From assembly GCA_028289745.1 (NCBI GenBank), contig JANQOD010000076.1:1-15250 (forward strand): a stretch of DNA of 15,250 bases, written 5' to 3'. Position numbers and translations under genes: made by a program. The DNA comes from Allomuricauda sp. (GTDB lineage Bacteria > Bacteroidota > Bacteroidia > Flavobacteriales > Flavobacteriaceae). This document shows, piece by piece, positions 1-6,642 of the stretch; positions within the stretch are counted from its first letter, which is position 1, and each line of letters starts with the position of its first letter. The notes beneath the pieces are model-generated. The model ran no database searches. It was not told the DNA's origin and worked only from the letters and a program-made list of their open reading frames with translations.

Positions 1-1302
1 CCCCGCGATAATTACGGCACCCACAGCTGAGATCCGTGCGGCCCAGAGCTCTCCTTTTTCTGAAAGATCGGGATTGAACACATTCTTGATCAAATCGTGA
101 GAAACTGAAGATGAAATCACCAGCAAAAGTCCAGCAGCAGTCGATAAAGCTGCGGCCAAACCACCTGCTGCCACCAAGGCAATCACCCAAGCGGGCAAGT
201 TCGCAATTTCGGGATTTGCCAATACCATAATGTCACGGTCAACGGTCAATTCATTAATGGTCGCATCTGCGACATACTGGATCTTGCCATCGGAATTTTT
301 ATCATCAAATTTCAATAGGCCGGTATCTTCCCAGTTTTTGAACCACTGGGGCATGGCTGCATATTCTTGATCGCTGACGGTCTCTATCATATTGGTTCTG
401 GCGAATACGGCAACGGCAGGTGCCGTGGTGTACAAAATGGCGATGAACAAGAGGGCCAAGCCCGCTGACTTTCTGGCATCACGCACTCGTTTCACCGTAA
501 AAAAGCGAACGATGACATGCGGAAGACCCGCTGTACCCACCATTAAGGCAAATGTTATGGCAAATACATCTATCAAACTTTTAGAACCGTTCGTGTATTC
601 AGCAAAACCGAGTTCGGTTGACAATCCATCGAGTTTATCAAGAAGATGGGTTCCATCGGCCAAGGTTCCGCCAAACCCAAGTTGCGGAACTGGATTTCCC
701 GTCATCTGGATCGAAATGAAAATCGCCGGTACCATAAAGGCAAAGATCAATACACAATACTGCGCCACTTGGGTATAGGTAATGCCCTTCATGCCGCCCA
801 ATACGGCATAGAACAAAACGATGACCATACCGATGACCACGCCGGTGTTTATATCTACCTCTAGAAATCTTGAAAAGACAATGCCCACGCCCCGCATTTG
901 ACCTGCCACATACGTGAATGACACGATCAAAGCACAGATCACTGCTACTACCCTAGCGGTTTTTGAATAGTATCTTTCCCCGATGAAATCGGGCACGGTG
1001 AACTTTCCAAATTTTCGAAGATAAGGCGCCAGAAGTAATGCCAGAAGCACATAACCCCCTGTCCAACCCATTAAGTAGACGGCACCATCGTAGCCAGCGA
1101 AAGAAATGATACCTGCCATTGAGATAAATGAGGCCGCTGACATCCAATCTGCAGCGGTCGCCATACCATTGGCCAATGGGGAAACACCACCACCGGCAAC
1201 GTAGAATTCTTTGGTAGAGGCCGCTTTTGACCAAATGGCAATACCTATGTAAATGGCGAAGGTGATGCCCACCAAAATATATGTCCAAAGTTGTACATCC
1301 AT
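1..1302 (-). CDS. Sodium:solute symporter, VC_2705-type (large subunit), 3' end missing
   Basis: An inner-membrane sodium/solute symporter of the SSS family, probably importing acetate or a related small organic acid. The frame is open from the ATG at 1302 to the left edge, giving 434 residues that begin MDVQLWTYILVGITF; the C-terminus lies outside the window. Hydrophobic segments recur throughout. The conserved early stretch AADWMSAASFISMAG and a polar insertion near residues 320-345 (DDKNSDGK) resemble the VC_2705 subfamily, which pairs with a DUF4212 small subunit. That partner lies 22 bases upstream on the same strand, so the two genes are very likely co-transcribed. Upstream of the start is an A-rich leader with no clear Shine-Dalgarno, as is usual in Bacteroidota. 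The family is clear; the substrate is inferred from relatives (ActP-like) and is not shown by the sequence. Confidence 0.92.
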   Translation of the reverse strand, partial: MDVQLWTYILVGITFAIYIGIAIWSKAASTKEFYVAGGGVSPLANGMATAADWMSAASFISMAGIISFAGYDGAVYLMGWTGGYVLLALLLAPYLRKFGKFTVPDFIGERYYSKTARVVAVICALIVSFTYVAGQMRGVGIVFSRFLEVDINTGVVIGMVIVLFYAVLGGMKGITYTQVAQYCVLIFAFMVPAIFISIQMTGNPVPQLGFGGTLADGTHLLDKLDGLSTELGFAEYTNGSKSLIDVFAITFALMVGTAGLPHVIVRFFTVKRVRDARKSAGLALLFIAILYTTAPAVAVFARTNMIETVSDQEYAAMPQWFKNWEDTGLLKFDDKNSDGKIQYVADATINELTVDRDIMVLANPEIANLPAWVIALVAAGGLAAALSTAAGLLLVISSSVSHDLIKNVFNPDLSEKGELWAARISAVGAVIIAG

Positions 1303-1324
1303 GATTTTTAGTTTTGTTGGTTAG

Positions 1325-1588
1325 TTAATCTTCGTCGTACCCGTATTTTTTATCCAGTTTGTTCATCAACCGTACATAAACGAATATCAAGACCACGAAT
1401 ACGTATATAGACCCCTGCTGGGCAAACCAAAATCCGAGTTTGAATCCGCCAATGCGAATGTTGTTCAAAGCATCCTTGAAAATGATGCCGGCACCGTAAG
1501 AGACCAAAAACCAAATCGTCAATAAAATGACCAAATATTTAAGGTTCTCTTTCCAATAGGCCGTGGCCTTTTGTTGTTTTTCTGTCAT
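1325..1588 (-). CDS. DUF4212 protein, putative sodium/solute symporter small subunit
   Basis: A small inner-membrane protein of 87 residues with two hydrophobic segments, roughly residues 17-38 (YLVILLTIWFLVSYGAGIIF) and 54-75 (QGSIYVFVVLIFVYVRLMNK). The basic, polar N-terminus (MTEKQQKATAYWKENL) and the acidic tail after LDKKYG are typical of DUF4212 proteins. This family is almost always encoded directly before a VC_2705-type sodium:solute symporter and is thought to be its small subunit. Here it sits between the porin-like gene (11-base gap) and the symporter (22-base gap), which supports one operon. The exact role of the small subunit in transport is not known to me. Confidence 0.9.
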   Translation of the reverse strand: MTEKQQKATAYWKENLKYLVILLTIWFLVSYGAGIIFKDALNNIRIGGFKLGFWFAQQGSIYVFVVLIFVYVRLMNKLDKKYGYDED

Positions 1589-1599
1589 AATTTGTTCGT

Positions 1600-2826
1600 T
1601 TATAAGTAAATCATTGCTTGTAGGGTCAAAACCCCGGTACTATCGCCATCTCCAACTTTTGAGTTGGAATATTCAAAACTCAGTTTGGAATGGTGGCCCG
1701 TCATAAAAATGTTGGCACCGATCCCAAATCTTGTGGCATTGTCATCTATGGCGTCTATCGTTCTTGTGTTGTAAGAGAGGTAAGGCTGAAAACGGGTTTT
1801 GTCTTTTGGTCCGGGCACCAGATACCCCACATGGCCATACAGCATATTTCCCGTAGCGTACGGTCCGAAATTAAAATCTTCACCGTAATCATTGTTCTGG
1901 TACACCGCATAAGCGGTAATGGCAGAACCATCTTGGCCCAAAGGGGCGTCATAGAAGGCATCCACTGCGAAAATGTTCACGTCCTCACCTTGCAGGTCTC
2001 CTCCTGCATCAGCAATGACCGAACCGTTTGGATGTGCCAAAAATCCCGCACCGATATTGAATATCGTCTTACTTCCTAAATAGGTACCTACTTTGTAAGG
2101 CAAAAAGTTTGATTCTTGATCCAAGAAATTGTACGAGAAATACCCTTGTACCAATTTTCCCGCATCCCTCGATCCCAAGAGTCGTCTACCGGCATAAACC
2201 GCTGGCCCATTTAGTACGGGATCGACATTTTCCTGTAGATTATCGGCAACGGCCTCATCTAATGACAAATTGTAGAAGAACTTGCCAAACTTGCCCTTGA
2301 TATAGATGCCGATATGCCTGGCAAATTGATCGGATAGACCCAAAACGGCCCATGATTGTCTATTGTTGTCCAACGTCATGAAATTGAGCGTACTCTGACT
2401 ATTCAACCTAGAGATACCGTTCCAGTAGTGCAGGCCCGCCCCTAGTTGGTGATCTTTTGTATAGGACCATTCTCCCCAAAAACCATGAAAAAACAATTGC
2501 GAATTTGGGCCCGTACCTGTCGGGCTTTGATTTTCACCATTCAATGAGTTGAGTCCGAAATGGGTCAAGATCATAAATTTTTTGTTCAATTGTGTAAAGG
2601 TCAACAGCCGGGCCCTTCTTACACTCAGGTTCAATTGACTTTCTTCGTCAGAAACGTTATCGTTGTATTGCGCCCAAAACTGGCCCCAAGCAATTATTCG
2701 TAGATACTTAGAGCCATCTTCGTTAAATTTTACTTTATAACCACCTGTATATTCGGTGTTTCCTTGTGAAAATGCCAATGTTGTGACCAGCAACGCAAGT
2801 ACCGGCACGAGAAATGTATTTTTCAT
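1600..2826 (-). CDS. Outer-membrane porin-like beta-barrel protein
   Basis: A predicted outer-membrane beta-barrel of 408 residues. The N-terminus is a Sec signal peptide (MKNTFLVPVLALLVTTLAFS, probable cleavage before Gln21). The rest has alternating polar/aromatic strands and turns typical of porins, such as YLRIIAWGQFWAQY near residue 41 and repeated Asn/Gly/Asp loops. It ends in a short strand (LTLQAMIYL) consistent with a barrel terminus. It is the gene upstream of the DUF4212/symporter pair, only 11 bases away, so it probably supplies outer-membrane entry for the symporter's substrate. Distant similarity to phosphate-selective-type porins is possible. The barrel call is good; the substrate is unknown. 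Confidence 0.78.
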   Translation of the reverse strand: MKNTFLVPVLALLVTTLAFSQGNTEYTGGYKVKFNEDGSKYLRIIAWGQFWAQYNDNVSDEESQLNLSVRRARLLTFTQLNKKFMILTHFGLNSLNGENQSPTGTGPNSQLFFHGFWGEWSYTKDHQLGAGLHYWNGISRLNSQSTLNFMTLDNNRQSWAVLGLSDQFARHIGIYIKGKFGKFFYNLSLDEAVADNLQENVDPVLNGPAVYAGRRLLGSRDAGKLVQGYFSYNFLDQESNFLPYKVGTYLGSKTIFNIGAGFLAHPNGSVIADAGGDLQGEDVNIFAVDAFYDAPLGQDGSAITAYAVYQNNDYGEDFNFGPYATGNMLYGHVGYLVPGPKDKTRFQPYLSYNTRTIDAIDDNATRFGIGANIFMTGHHSKLSFEYSNSKVGDGDSTGVLTLQAMIYL

Positions 2827-2829
2827 TTT

Positions 2830-2870
2830 TAGATGTTATTCGGTTTATTTGCATGCACCACGAACATCTA
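2830..2870. repeat. Inverted repeat in the leader of the porin-like gene
   Basis: TAGATGTT at 2830-2837 and AACATCTA at 2863-2870 are a perfect 8-base inverted repeat with a 25-base spacer that holds a GCATGC palindrome. The inner arm ends 4 bases before the porin-like gene's ATG (read on the minus strand). It could be a leader hairpin near the start codon or an operator. The arms are AT-rich, so stability would be modest. Confidence 0.45.
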
Positions 2871-2923
2871 AAAAAAATAATGCCAAATAAAAGTTAATAT
2901 AGTTTTGTGTAAATTAAGTATAG

Positions 2924-3337
2924 TTATTCTCTGAAACGCTCCCATTTGATCAACATGAACTTGTCGCCCAGTTCGGTTACCAAAACCCCGGCACCAGTTA
3001 TGTTATCAGCATCCAGAAAATATTTTTCCAGCTCATCACGGTTAAGGATCCTATAGGTCGGGTGGTACTTTGAATTATAGGGTCTTTTAATATTGTACTT
3101 ACGTACCCAATTCATTACCGAAACATGCGACACGCCTAAAATTCGTTCTATCTCTCGGTATGTCAATCCCTCTAAATACAACTGCAGCGCCTTGTTGACA
3201 TAGTAATCATCAATCTGTTTTCCCAATTTCCCAACGGTGAAGTAATATCCGCAAGATTTACACTTATAGCGTTGTCGATTTTTTATGATTCCCGATTTTG
3301 TAAATTGGGTCGATGAGCAGTTCGGACAGGATTCCAT
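2924..3337 (-). CDS. IS1 InsA-like zinc-ribbon/HTH protein, probably a domesticated DNA-binding regulator
   Basis: A 137-residue protein with a CxxC...CxxC zinc ribbon (Cys4, Cys7, Cys26, Cys29; CPNC and CKSC), as in the IS1 InsA N-terminal domain. A helix-turn-helix follows at about residues 57-82 (GLTYREIERILGVSHVSVM, then NWVRKY). The remaining C-terminal part of about 50 residues (PTYRILNRDELEKYF and onward) shows no DDE transposase catalytic domain. Downstream is the porin-like gene, not an InsB frame. I therefore read it as a transposase-derived DNA-binding protein, probably regulating itself or the adjacent porin/symporter operon, not as a working transposase. Automatic annotation would often call it an IS1 transposase. 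Direct repeats lie just upstream of its start. Domain calls are firm; the regulatory role is inferred. Confidence 0.8.
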   Translation of the reverse strand: MESCPNCSSTQFTKSGIIKNRQRYKCKSCGYYFTVGKLGKQIDDYYVNKALQLYLEGLTYREIERILGVSHVSVMNWVRKYNIKRPYNSKYHPTYRILNRDELEKYFLDADNITGAGVLVTELGDKFMLIKWERFRE

Positions 3338-3351
3338 ATGTAGCTATATTT

Positions 3352-3379
3352 ATTTAGCATAAATATATCAATTTAGCAT
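3352..3379. repeat. Pair of ATTTAGCAT direct repeats upstream of the zinc-ribbon/HTH gene
   Basis: ATTTAGCAT occurs at 3352-3360 and again at 3371-3379, a 19-base period or roughly two helical turns. The pair lies 15 to 42 bases upstream of the zinc-ribbon/HTH gene's start on the minus strand, where an operator would be expected. Confidence 0.5.
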
Positions 3380-3385
3380 TAAATA

Positions 3386-3414
3386 ATGATATTGTCCAAT
3401 AATATCGATATCAT
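3386..3414. repeat. Inverted repeat between purC and the zinc-ribbon/HTH gene
   Basis: ATGATAT at 3386-3392 and ATATCAT at 3408-3414 form a 7-base inverted repeat; the inner sequence also holds TATTG-TC-CAATA at 3390-3401. It could be a weak terminator after purC or part of the regulatory region of the next gene. There is no strong T-run, so I do not call it a terminator. Confidence 0.35.
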
Positions 3415-3474
3415 GTTCAACAGAAAGGCCGTTTTGTACCTCTTCGGAAAGCTTGGAAAAATGTAGTCGACGTA

Positions 3475-4431
3475 TTAACCCCGGCTATTGAGATATTCAG
3501 CCACATTGTTACCAATGCGTTCATGAATGTTTGAAACATCGGCTTTTTCGAAGGTTTCGCCCGTGATGCTTTCGTAGAGCTCGATATATCGCTCAGAGAC
3601 TGAATCGATATACCCATCGCCCATCTCGGGAATCATTTGCCCTTTCAAGCCTTGAAAACCATTGGAAATCAACCATTGGCGCACGAATTCTTTTGAAAGC
3701 TGTTTTTGGGGCTCCCCGCTCTTTTGCCGTTCTTCATATCCCTCGGCATAGAAGTAGCGCGAAGAATCGGGGGTATGTATCTCATCGATCAGCACGATCT
3801 CGCCTGCTGCCGTCTTGCCGAACTCATACTTGGTATCAACAAGAATCAAACCACGCCCTGCCGCTATTTCAGTACCTCGCTGAAACAGCTTTCGGGTATA
3901 GTCTTCCAAAACCAGATACTCTTCTTCTGCGACGATGCCGCGCAAAATGATCTCTCCCCTAGAAATATCCTCATCGTGGTCTCCCTTCACCGCCTTGGTC
4001 GCCGGTGTTATGATAGGTTCGGGAAACTTATCATTTTCTCTCATACCATCAAGCATGGGCACCCCGCACAGTTCACGTTTGCCCGCTCTATATTCACGTG
4101 CAGCATGACCTGAAAGATAACCGCGAATGACCATTTCGACCTTGAAAGGTTCACAGGCCTTGCCCACGGCAACATTGGGGTCAGGGGAGGCGATCAGCCA
4201 ATTGGGGACCAAGTCTTCTGTGGCCTGCATCATTTTGGTAGCGATCTGGTTCAAAATCTGCCCTTTATAGGGAATTCCCCTGGGCATTACCACGTCGAAA
4301 GCCGAAAGACGGTCTGTGGCGATCATGACCAAAATATCGTTCTTCAGACAATACACTTCCCGTACTTTTCCCTTATAGACAGATTGTTGCCCTGGAAAAA
4401 CAAAATTGGTGTTCATCAAGGTGTTTGACAT
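3475..4431 (-). CDS. purC: Phosphoribosylaminoimidazole-succinocarboxamide synthase (SAICAR synthetase)
   Basis: A cytosolic enzyme of de novo purine synthesis. It joins CAIR and aspartate with ATP to give SAICAR. Family landmarks in the 318-residue product are KGKVREVY (about 20-27), TDRLSAFDVVMPRGIPYKGQ (39-58), VIRGYLSGHAAREY (101-114) and LILVDTKYEFG (195-205). The length fits the roughly 300-residue form common in Bacteroidota rather than the short form of about 240 residues. The start at 4431 (MSNTLMNTNF) agrees with the usual N-terminus; Met6 is a less likely alternative. It follows phoH by 5 bases, so the two are probably translated from one message. Confidence 0.97.
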   Translation of the reverse strand: MSNTLMNTNFVFPGQQSVYKGKVREVYCLKNDILVMIATDRLSAFDVVMPRGIPYKGQILNQIATKMMQATEDLVPNWLIASPDPNVAVGKACEPFKVEMVIRGYLSGHAAREYRAGKRELCGVPMLDGMRENDKFPEPIITPATKAVKGDHDEDISRGEIILRGIVAEEEYLVLEDYTRKLFQRGTEIAAGRGLILVDTKYEFGKTAAGEIVLIDEIHTPDSSRYFYAEGYEERQKSGEPQKQLSKEFVRQWLISNGFQGLKGQMIPEMGDGYIDSVSERYIELYESITGETFEKADVSNIHERIGNNVAEYLNSRG

Positions 4432-4436
4432 ACCCC

Positions 4437-5390
4437 TTAATTTTGGTGTTCTATGGTCTTGTAGGCAGAAATGACCTTTTTGACGAGACCATGTCGAATG
4501 ACATCTTTATCATCAAGGTGTACGATCTCAATGCCCTTTACGTTCTTCAAAATGAGAAGGGCCTCTTTGAGTCCTGAGATGACCCGTCGTGGCAAATCAA
4601 TCTGGCCCGGATCACCGGTAAGTAAAAATTTGGCATTTTTGCCCATTCTTGTCAAGAACATTTTCATCTGGGCATGGGTGGTGTTTTGGGCCTCGTCAAG
4701 AATCACAAAGGCATTGTCGAGTGTACGCCCACGCATAAAGGCCAAAGGTGCAATCTGCACGGTGCCATCCTCGATGAATTTCATTAATTTTTCATGGGGG
4801 ATCATATCGCGAAGTGCGTCGTACAGAGGCTGCATATAGGGATCTAATTTTTCTTTTAGATCTCCTGGTAGAAATCCTAAATTCTCGCCCGCTTCGACTG
4901 CGGGGCGGGTCAAGATTATTCTTCTGACCTGCTTCTCTTTCAATGCCTTGACCGCAAGGGCCACACCAGTATAGGTTTTTCCGGTACCCGCTGGGCCAAT
5001 GGCAAAGACCATGTCGTTCTTCATACAGGCATCGACCATTTTTCGCTGGTTCACGGTCTGTGCCTTGATCAATCGACCGCTGACGCCGTGCACCAAAACA
5101 TCACCGCTGGTAGAAGAACCCTCGTAGTCTTCCTCGTTAGCGCTTGTTAGCACCCGTTCGATCATGTTCTCATCAAGCTTGTTGTACTTCGCGAAACGTT
5201 CGGTCAGCATATCAAAGCGGCGGTCGAACTCCTCAAGCATTTCTTCATCTCCATACACTTTGATTTTGTTGCCCCGGGCGATAATCTTAAGTTTTGGAAA
5301 GTATTTTTTTAGAAGTTCTATGTTCTCATTGCGCTGCCCAAAAAATTCCCTTGGGCTGATTTCGGTGAGTTCTATGACTAGTTCGTTCAA
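4437..5390 (-). CDS. PhoH family ATPase, likely TTG start
   Basis: A PhoH-like cytosolic P-loop ATPase, a family linked to RNA metabolism and stress. From the TTG at 5390 it has 317 residues. A KH-like N-terminal region (residues 1-70, ELTEISPREFFG) is followed by Walker A GPAGTGKT (132-139), the conserved LTRPAVEAGENLGFLPGDL (160-178) and Walker B VILDEAQN (229-236), then LLTGDPGQIDLP (256-267). The frame stays open upstream to an ATG at 5522, but that extension does not look like the family and would overlap the divergent gene starting at 5516. A putative minus-strand promoter (TAAGTTTG at 5470-5463) lies between the two starts, which also favours 5390. It is followed closely by purC. The biochemical role of chromosomal PhoH remains loosely defined. 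Confidence 0.93.
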   Translation of the reverse strand: MNELVIELTEISPREFFGQRNENIELLKKYFPKLKIIARGNKIKVYGDEEMLEEFDRRFDMLTERFAKYNKLDENMIERVLTSANEEDYEGSSTSGDVLVHGVSGRLIKAQTVNQRKMVDACMKNDMVFAIGPAGTGKTYTGVALAVKALKEKQVRRIILTRPAVEAGENLGFLPGDLKEKLDPYMQPLYDALRDMIPHEKLMKFIEDGTVQIAPLAFMRGRTLDNAFVILDEAQNTTHAQMKMFLTRMGKNAKFLLTGDPGQIDLPRRVISGLKEALLILKNVKGIEIVHLDDKDVIRHGLVKKVISAYKTIEHQN

Positions 5391-5462
5391 AGAAATATAG
5401 TTGTTTAAGGATTCGTGGGGAGAATCGCAAATACTTCTTCCCTTTTGCGTAATTTTACCCCA

Positions 5463-5495
5463 CAAACTTAACCAAAAATCATTCTCAACGGGCAA
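5463..5495 (-). promoter_or_regulatory. Putative Bacteroidota-type promoter for phoH-purC
   Basis: On the minus strand, TAAGTTTG (5470-5463) matches the -7 consensus TAnnTTTG. A TTG (5495-5493) lies 22 bases further upstream as the -33 element. Transcription would start near 5457, leaving a leader of about 65 bases before the TTG start at 5390. This is consensus matching by eye. Confidence 0.45.
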
Positions 5496-5515
5496 AAACA
5501 TATCAACACCACGGC

Positions 5516-6346
5516 ATGCCAATCATAACTTTGACTACCGATTTCGGCCACAAGGGCCATTTTGTCGCAGCCCTCAAAGGAACTATTTTAAAGTCGCTCA
5601 ATGGCGTGGATATCGTTGATATCTCACATGATATTTCGCCTTTCAACATTCAAGAGTGTGCCTATGTGCTGAAAAACGCATACCATCATTTTCCAGAGGG
5701 AAGCATTCATATTGTCGGGCTCGATTCAGAACTATCGCCAGAAAACGAACACTTGGTGGTCATGATCAACGGACATTATTTTGTAAGTGCCAACAATGGG
5801 GTCATGTCGCTCATTGCAGCAGAGACCGAACCCGAAAAAGTGGTTGAAATCAGCTTGCCGAATATTGAAAAAAATGCTTTTCCCTCGTTGGGCGTGTTCG
5901 TTCCTGTAGCCTGTCATTTGGCCCGCGGTGGCAAACTGGAAGTAGTGAGCAAACCTTTTGAAAAACTAAAAAAGTTGAAGGATTTCGCACCACGGATCAC
6001 CAATGAAGGCAAGACCATTATAGGCAATGTCATATACATTGATGGTTATGGCAATGTGGTCACCAATATCAAAAAGTCACTGTTCGAGGCCTATCGCAAT
6101 GGCAGAAAATTTGAAATCATCGCCCGCACCAACAAGCTGACGACCATTCAACATAGCTACAGTGGCATTATCAATTATGATCTTGAAAAGAACCAGCGAA
6201 AAGGCCCTGGTGATGCCTTGGCACTGTTCAACACATCGGGCTATATCGAGTTGGCGATTTTCAAAAGTGACCTCAAGACCGTTGGAGGCGCTTCGACCCT
6301 ATTGGGCCTGGGTTATCGCGATGTCATAACCATAAATTTCCTATGA
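5516..6346 (+). CDS. SAM hydroxide adenosyltransferase (DUF62) family protein, divergent active site
   Basis: A 276-residue member of the family containing SAM hydrolases (adenosine-forming), chlorinase and fluorinase. It shows the N-terminal ITLTTDFG (4-11), ISHDISPFNI (36-45), ANNGVMSLI (92-100) and the C-terminal part with YIDGYGNVVTNI (174-185). The canonical motif DPGVGxxR reads DSELSPEN here (70-77), so the aspartate is kept but the arginine position is Asn77. The TFHGRDxFAP motif reads AFPSLGVFVP (121-130), putting Pro123 where the catalytic histidine is expected. Two of the three Asp-Arg-His triad residues thus appear missing. I believe relatives in other flavobacteria look similar, so this may be a clade trait. 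Divergent from phoH; its stop overlaps the start of the next gene by 4 bases. Biochemical activity is uncertain. Confidence 0.88.
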   Translation: MPIITLTTDFGHKGHFVAALKGTILKSLNGVDIVDISHDISPFNIQECAYVLKNAYHHFPEGSIHIVGLDSELSPENEHLVVMINGHYFVSANNGVMSLIAAETEPEKVVEISLPNIEKNAFPSLGVFVPVACHLARGGKLEVVSKPFEKLKKLKDFAPRITNEGKTIIGNVIYIDGYGNVVTNIKKSLFEAYRNGRKFEIIARTNKLTTIQHSYSGIINYDLEKNQRKGPGDALALFNTSGYIELAIFKSDLKTVGGASTLLGLGYRDVITINFL

Positions 6347-6642
6347 TGCTCATACGAATAGTCAAGCTGACCATAAAGAGTGAAAATATCGCTAGTTTTG
6401 AACGCATATTTGAAGAGACCAAACAATATATCAGAGATTTCGACGGATGCCAATTTTTGGCGCTGTACCGCGATAACAAAGAACCGAACATCTTTTTCAC
6501 CCATTCGCATTGGGTCGATGACGCAGCTTTACAGCATTACCGAAATTCTGAATTCTTCAAAACAGTGTGGTCAAAGACCAAACTATTGTTCGATGCCAAA
6601 CCCGAAGCCTATAGTATGACCCAAATAACAACCGCTAAATGA
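6343..6642 (+). CDS. Antibiotic biosynthesis monooxygenase (ABM) family protein, putative quinol monooxygenase
   Basis: A 99-residue protein that fits a single ABM (dimeric alpha+beta barrel) domain. Visible marks are the opening strand MLIRIVKLTIK, the helix NIASFERIFEETKQYIRDF, the central FLALYRD and FFTHSHWVDDAALQHYR (about 51-67), and the C-terminal strand AYSMTQI. Members act as cofactor-free quinol oxygenases or simply as small dimers of unknown role, so a substrate cannot be assigned. The start ATG at 6343 overlaps the preceding stop (ATGA); the next codon, at 6346, is also ATG and could be used. The stop overlaps the next gene's ATG at 6639 in the same way. It is therefore translationally coupled on both sides. 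Confidence 0.82.
   Translation: MMLIRIVKLTIKSENIASFERIFEETKQYIRDFDGCQFLALYRDNKEPNIFFTHSHWVDDAALQHYRNSEFFKTVWSKTKLLFDAKPEAYSMTQITTAK

Noticed and set aside
953..1288. A 111-codon frame on the minus strand with a TTG start
   Set aside because: It is out of phase with the symporter frame, which is continuous through the same bases from 1302 to the left edge and has clear family residues.
1690..2079. A 129-codon plus-strand frame opposite the porin-like gene
   Set aside because: It shows no recognisable domain and is the antisense shadow of a well-supported gene.
2924..3337. A complete IS1-type insertion sequence
   Set aside because: There is no catalytic frame and no terminal inverted repeats or target duplication that I can see around it; only the DNA-binding half is present.
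4437..5522. A longer PhoH starting at the ATG at 5522
   Set aside because: The extra 44 residues do not resemble the family and overlap the divergent gene at 5516.
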